Positions 6,792 to 7,380 of a stretch of DNA of 7,380 bases are shown here, in pieces (position 1 is the stretch's first letter; each line of letters opens with the position of its first letter). The stretch is from Desulfobacteraceae bacterium (GTDB taxonomy: Bacteria; Desulfobacterota; Desulfobacteria; Desulfobacterales; Desulfobacteraceae), in NCBI GenBank assembly GCA_003354055.1, contig PIVQ01000351.1, positions 1 to 7,380 of the forward strand, given 5' to 3'. The notes below the pieces were generated by a model that was not told the origin of the DNA, searched no databases, and was given only the letters and a program-made list of their open reading frames with translations. The position numbers were made by a program, and so were the translations under genes.

Positions 6792-6823
6792 CCCCTTTTA
6801 TTCACAAGCATCCCCCCTTTTAT
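6792..6823 (+). repeat. Two 10-bp direct repeats CCCCTTTTAT, 22 nt apart
   Basis: CCCCTTTTAT occurs at 6792-6801 and again at 6814-6823, start to start 22 nt, about two helical turns. The spacing would place two protein sites on the same DNA face, just upstream of the AT-rich promoter-like stretch. It may also be chance in a pyrimidine-rich tract. Confidence 0.35.
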
Positions 6824-6828
6824 GAGAT

Positions 6829-6896
6829 GTATTTATTAGTTAATAGTAATTTTTTTACTTGACAATCATTCAAACAAAACATATTTCTGTTTGACA
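6829..6896 (+). promoter_or_regulatory. Probable promoter region of the FadL-type gene (AT-rich element and two TTGACA boxes)
   Basis: An AT-rich stretch with a seven-T run (6829-6857), like an UP element, leads into a perfect TTGACA at 6859-6864. A second TTGACA lies at 6891-6896. The -10 is unclear: CATATT (6880-6885, 15-nt spacer) or TATTTC (6882-6887, 17-nt spacer). TCAAACA (6870-6876) and TGTTTGA (6888-6894) form an inverted repeat spanning the -10 area, a possible operator. Confidence 0.4.
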
Positions 6897-6897
6897 G

Positions 6898-6917
6898 TTT
6901 GAAACATCGTTTCCAAA
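6898..6917. promoter_or_regulatory. GAAAC-N3-GTTTC palindrome, PsrA-like operator candidate
   Basis: GAAAC (6901-6905), ATC, GTTTC (6909-6913) is a perfect inverted repeat, extended by TTT and CAAA flanks. It resembles the G/CAAAC-N(2-4)-GTTTG/C sites bound by PsrA, a TetR-family fatty-acid-responsive regulator in Pseudomonas and Shewanella. Its place just downstream of promoter-like boxes and before a FadL-type gene fits repression relieved by fatty acids. The regulator itself is not in the window, so this is inference by motif. Confidence 0.4.
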
Positions 6918-6932
6918 AGTATCAGCAGTTTC

Positions 6933-6993
6933 TCCTGACAGCCTAAATCAGATAGTCAGGACTAAATAATGTCGGCTAAAGGGCAATGCCCTT
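6933..6993 (+). promoter_or_regulatory. Two hairpins in the 5' leader of the FadL-type gene
   Basis: TCCTGAC (6933-6939) pairs with GTCAGGA (6955-6961) around a 15-nt loop. AAGGGC (6979-6984) pairs with GCCCTT (6988-6993) around a 3-nt loop. Neither is followed by a T run, so they are not terminators. They do not match a riboswitch consensus I know. They may stabilise the leader or be DNA sites. Confidence 0.35.
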
Positions 6994-7026
6994 AAAAATG
7001 TATAAGGATAATTATTTACCGATCTT

Positions 7027-7034
7027 AAGGAGGA
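7027..7034 (+). promoter_or_regulatory. Strong ribosome binding site AAGGAGGA
   Basis: A near-perfect anti-16S complement, 8 nt before the ATG at 7043, decides the start of the right-edge gene and predicts high translation, as expected for an outer-membrane porin. Confidence 0.85.
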
Positions 7035-7042
7035 AACAAAAG

Positions 7043-7380
7043 ATGAAAACATGGTTAAGACTCTTGTGTATGTTGGTATTGATCGTGGGACTGGCAACCC
7101 CTGCATTTGGCGGCGGTGTGGACAACAAACAGAACTTCAGTGCAGCCTATGCCGGCAGCCTCAGCAGAAATGCCGCCACAGACGGTGCTGATGCGGCAGC
7201 CTACAACCCTGCCGGTATCATGTATCTTGAAAACGGGCTCATTTTGGATGTAAATGCCCAGCCTTTTACATTCGACTATGACCATACCTTTAACGGTGAG
7301 ACGTATACAGCCAGCCCCTGGCTTGTCACCCCAACGGCATTCGGCATTTATAAATCCGACAAATGGGCGGTTTTCAGTGG
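7043..7380 (+). CDS. FadL/OMPP1/TodX-family outer-membrane transport protein, 5' part only
   Basis: The frame stays open for 112 codons to the right edge. Residues 1-23 are a Sec signal peptide: MKTW with a basic start, a hydrophobic core (LLCMLVLIVGLA) and TPAFG before a likely cleavage near Gly23. The mature start is the FadL hatch region: NFSAAYAG (31-38), SRNAATDGADAAAYNPAG (41-58), the conserved N-A-x-x-x-x-x-A-x-x-x-N-P-A-G pattern of the family. FadL-type 14-strand barrels (about 400-450 residues) carry long-chain fatty acids or aromatic hydrocarbons across the outer membrane by lateral diffusion. The barrel itself lies outside the window, so substrate preference cannot be judged. It is preceded by a strong ribosome binding site and its own promoter-like region, and so is probably the first gene of a separate transcription unit. 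Confidence 0.88.
   Translation, partial: MKTWLRLLCMLVLIVGLATPAFGGGVDNKQNFSAAYAGSLSRNAATDGADAAAYNPAGIMYLENGLILDVNAQPFTFDYDHTFNGETYTASPWLVTPTAFGIYKSDKWAVFS

Larger units (their letters stand above)
6658..7042 (+). other. 385-nt intergenic region upstream of the FadL-type gene
   Basis: No credible coding region is seen on either strand. The first part (about 6658-6825) is pyrimidine-rich and contains no clear terminator for the HD-GYP gene. From 6829 it becomes AT-rich, leading into TTGACA elements, palindromes and leader hairpins described separately. The length and density of elements suggest that the downstream gene has its own regulated promoter. Confidence 0.6.

Noticed and set aside
6933..6993. 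Riboswitch in the FadL-type leader
   Set aside because: The two short stems do not form a core that I can match to c-di-GMP or other known riboswitch consensus sequences.
7055..7285. Minus-strand 76-codon open frame at the right edge
   Set aside because: Opposes the FadL-type gene, which has a strong ribosome site, signal peptide and family hatch motif.

Overview
The window looks like chromosome from a Gram-negative, probably Desulfobacterota (Desulfobacteraceae-like) bacterium. This is inferred from moderate GC, a FadL-type outer-membrane porin, a PAS-rich HD-GYP regulator and the style of the proteins; no rRNA or other marker fixes the taxon. All complete genes are on the + strand. A partial gene at the left edge is divergent, and a partial gene runs off the right edge. 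I see no tRNA, rRNA, CRISPR, insertion sequence or phage gene.

Layout: (1) 1-266, minus strand, the 5' part of an enoyl-CoA hydratase/isomerase (crotonase) family gene. (2) 267-465, a divergent intergenic region with a candidate minus-strand promoter and a perfect 14-nt palindrome. (3) 466-4435, a closely spaced trio: a short hydantoinase/oxoprolinase (HyuA-type) ATPase, a histone-deacetylase-family amidohydrolase with all catalytic residues and a C-terminal two-CxxC knuckle, and an EpmA/GenX-type lysyl-tRNA-synthetase-like EF-P lysine ligase. Gaps are 49 and 21 nt, so cotranscription is likely. (4) 4436-4575, a short intergenic region with a possible extended -10 promoter. (5) 4576-6657, a cytosolic PAS-PAS-PAS-HD-GYP-REC protein, a probable c-di-GMP phosphodiesterase whose C-terminal receiver has Glu where the phosphoacceptor Asp should be. 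(6) 6658-7042, a 385-nt gene-free region with AT-rich promoter-like sequence, a GAAAC-N3-GTTTC operator-like palindrome and leader hairpins. (7) 7043-7380, the start of a FadL/OMPP1/TodX-family outer-membrane transport protein with signal peptide.

How the genes may fit together: the HyuA-type protein and the HDAC-family protein both act, by family, on amide-type bonds (ATP-dependent opening of cyclic amides; zinc-dependent deacylation of acyl-amines), so they could serve one pathway on an acylated or cyclic nitrogen compound. EpmA modifies EF-P and has no obvious metabolic link. The crotonase and FadL genes at the two ends fit uptake and beta-oxidation of fatty or other hydrophobic acids.

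The most striking structure is at the start of epmA. A GC-only 8-bp inverted repeat contains the Shine-Dalgarno on one arm and the TTG start codon in its loop. It is followed within the first 24 codons by a perfect 15-bp inverted repeat that ends in a T run and looks exactly like an intrinsic terminator. Either the terminator of the upstream gene is embedded in epmA coding sequence, or epmA is controlled by attenuation or RNA structure.
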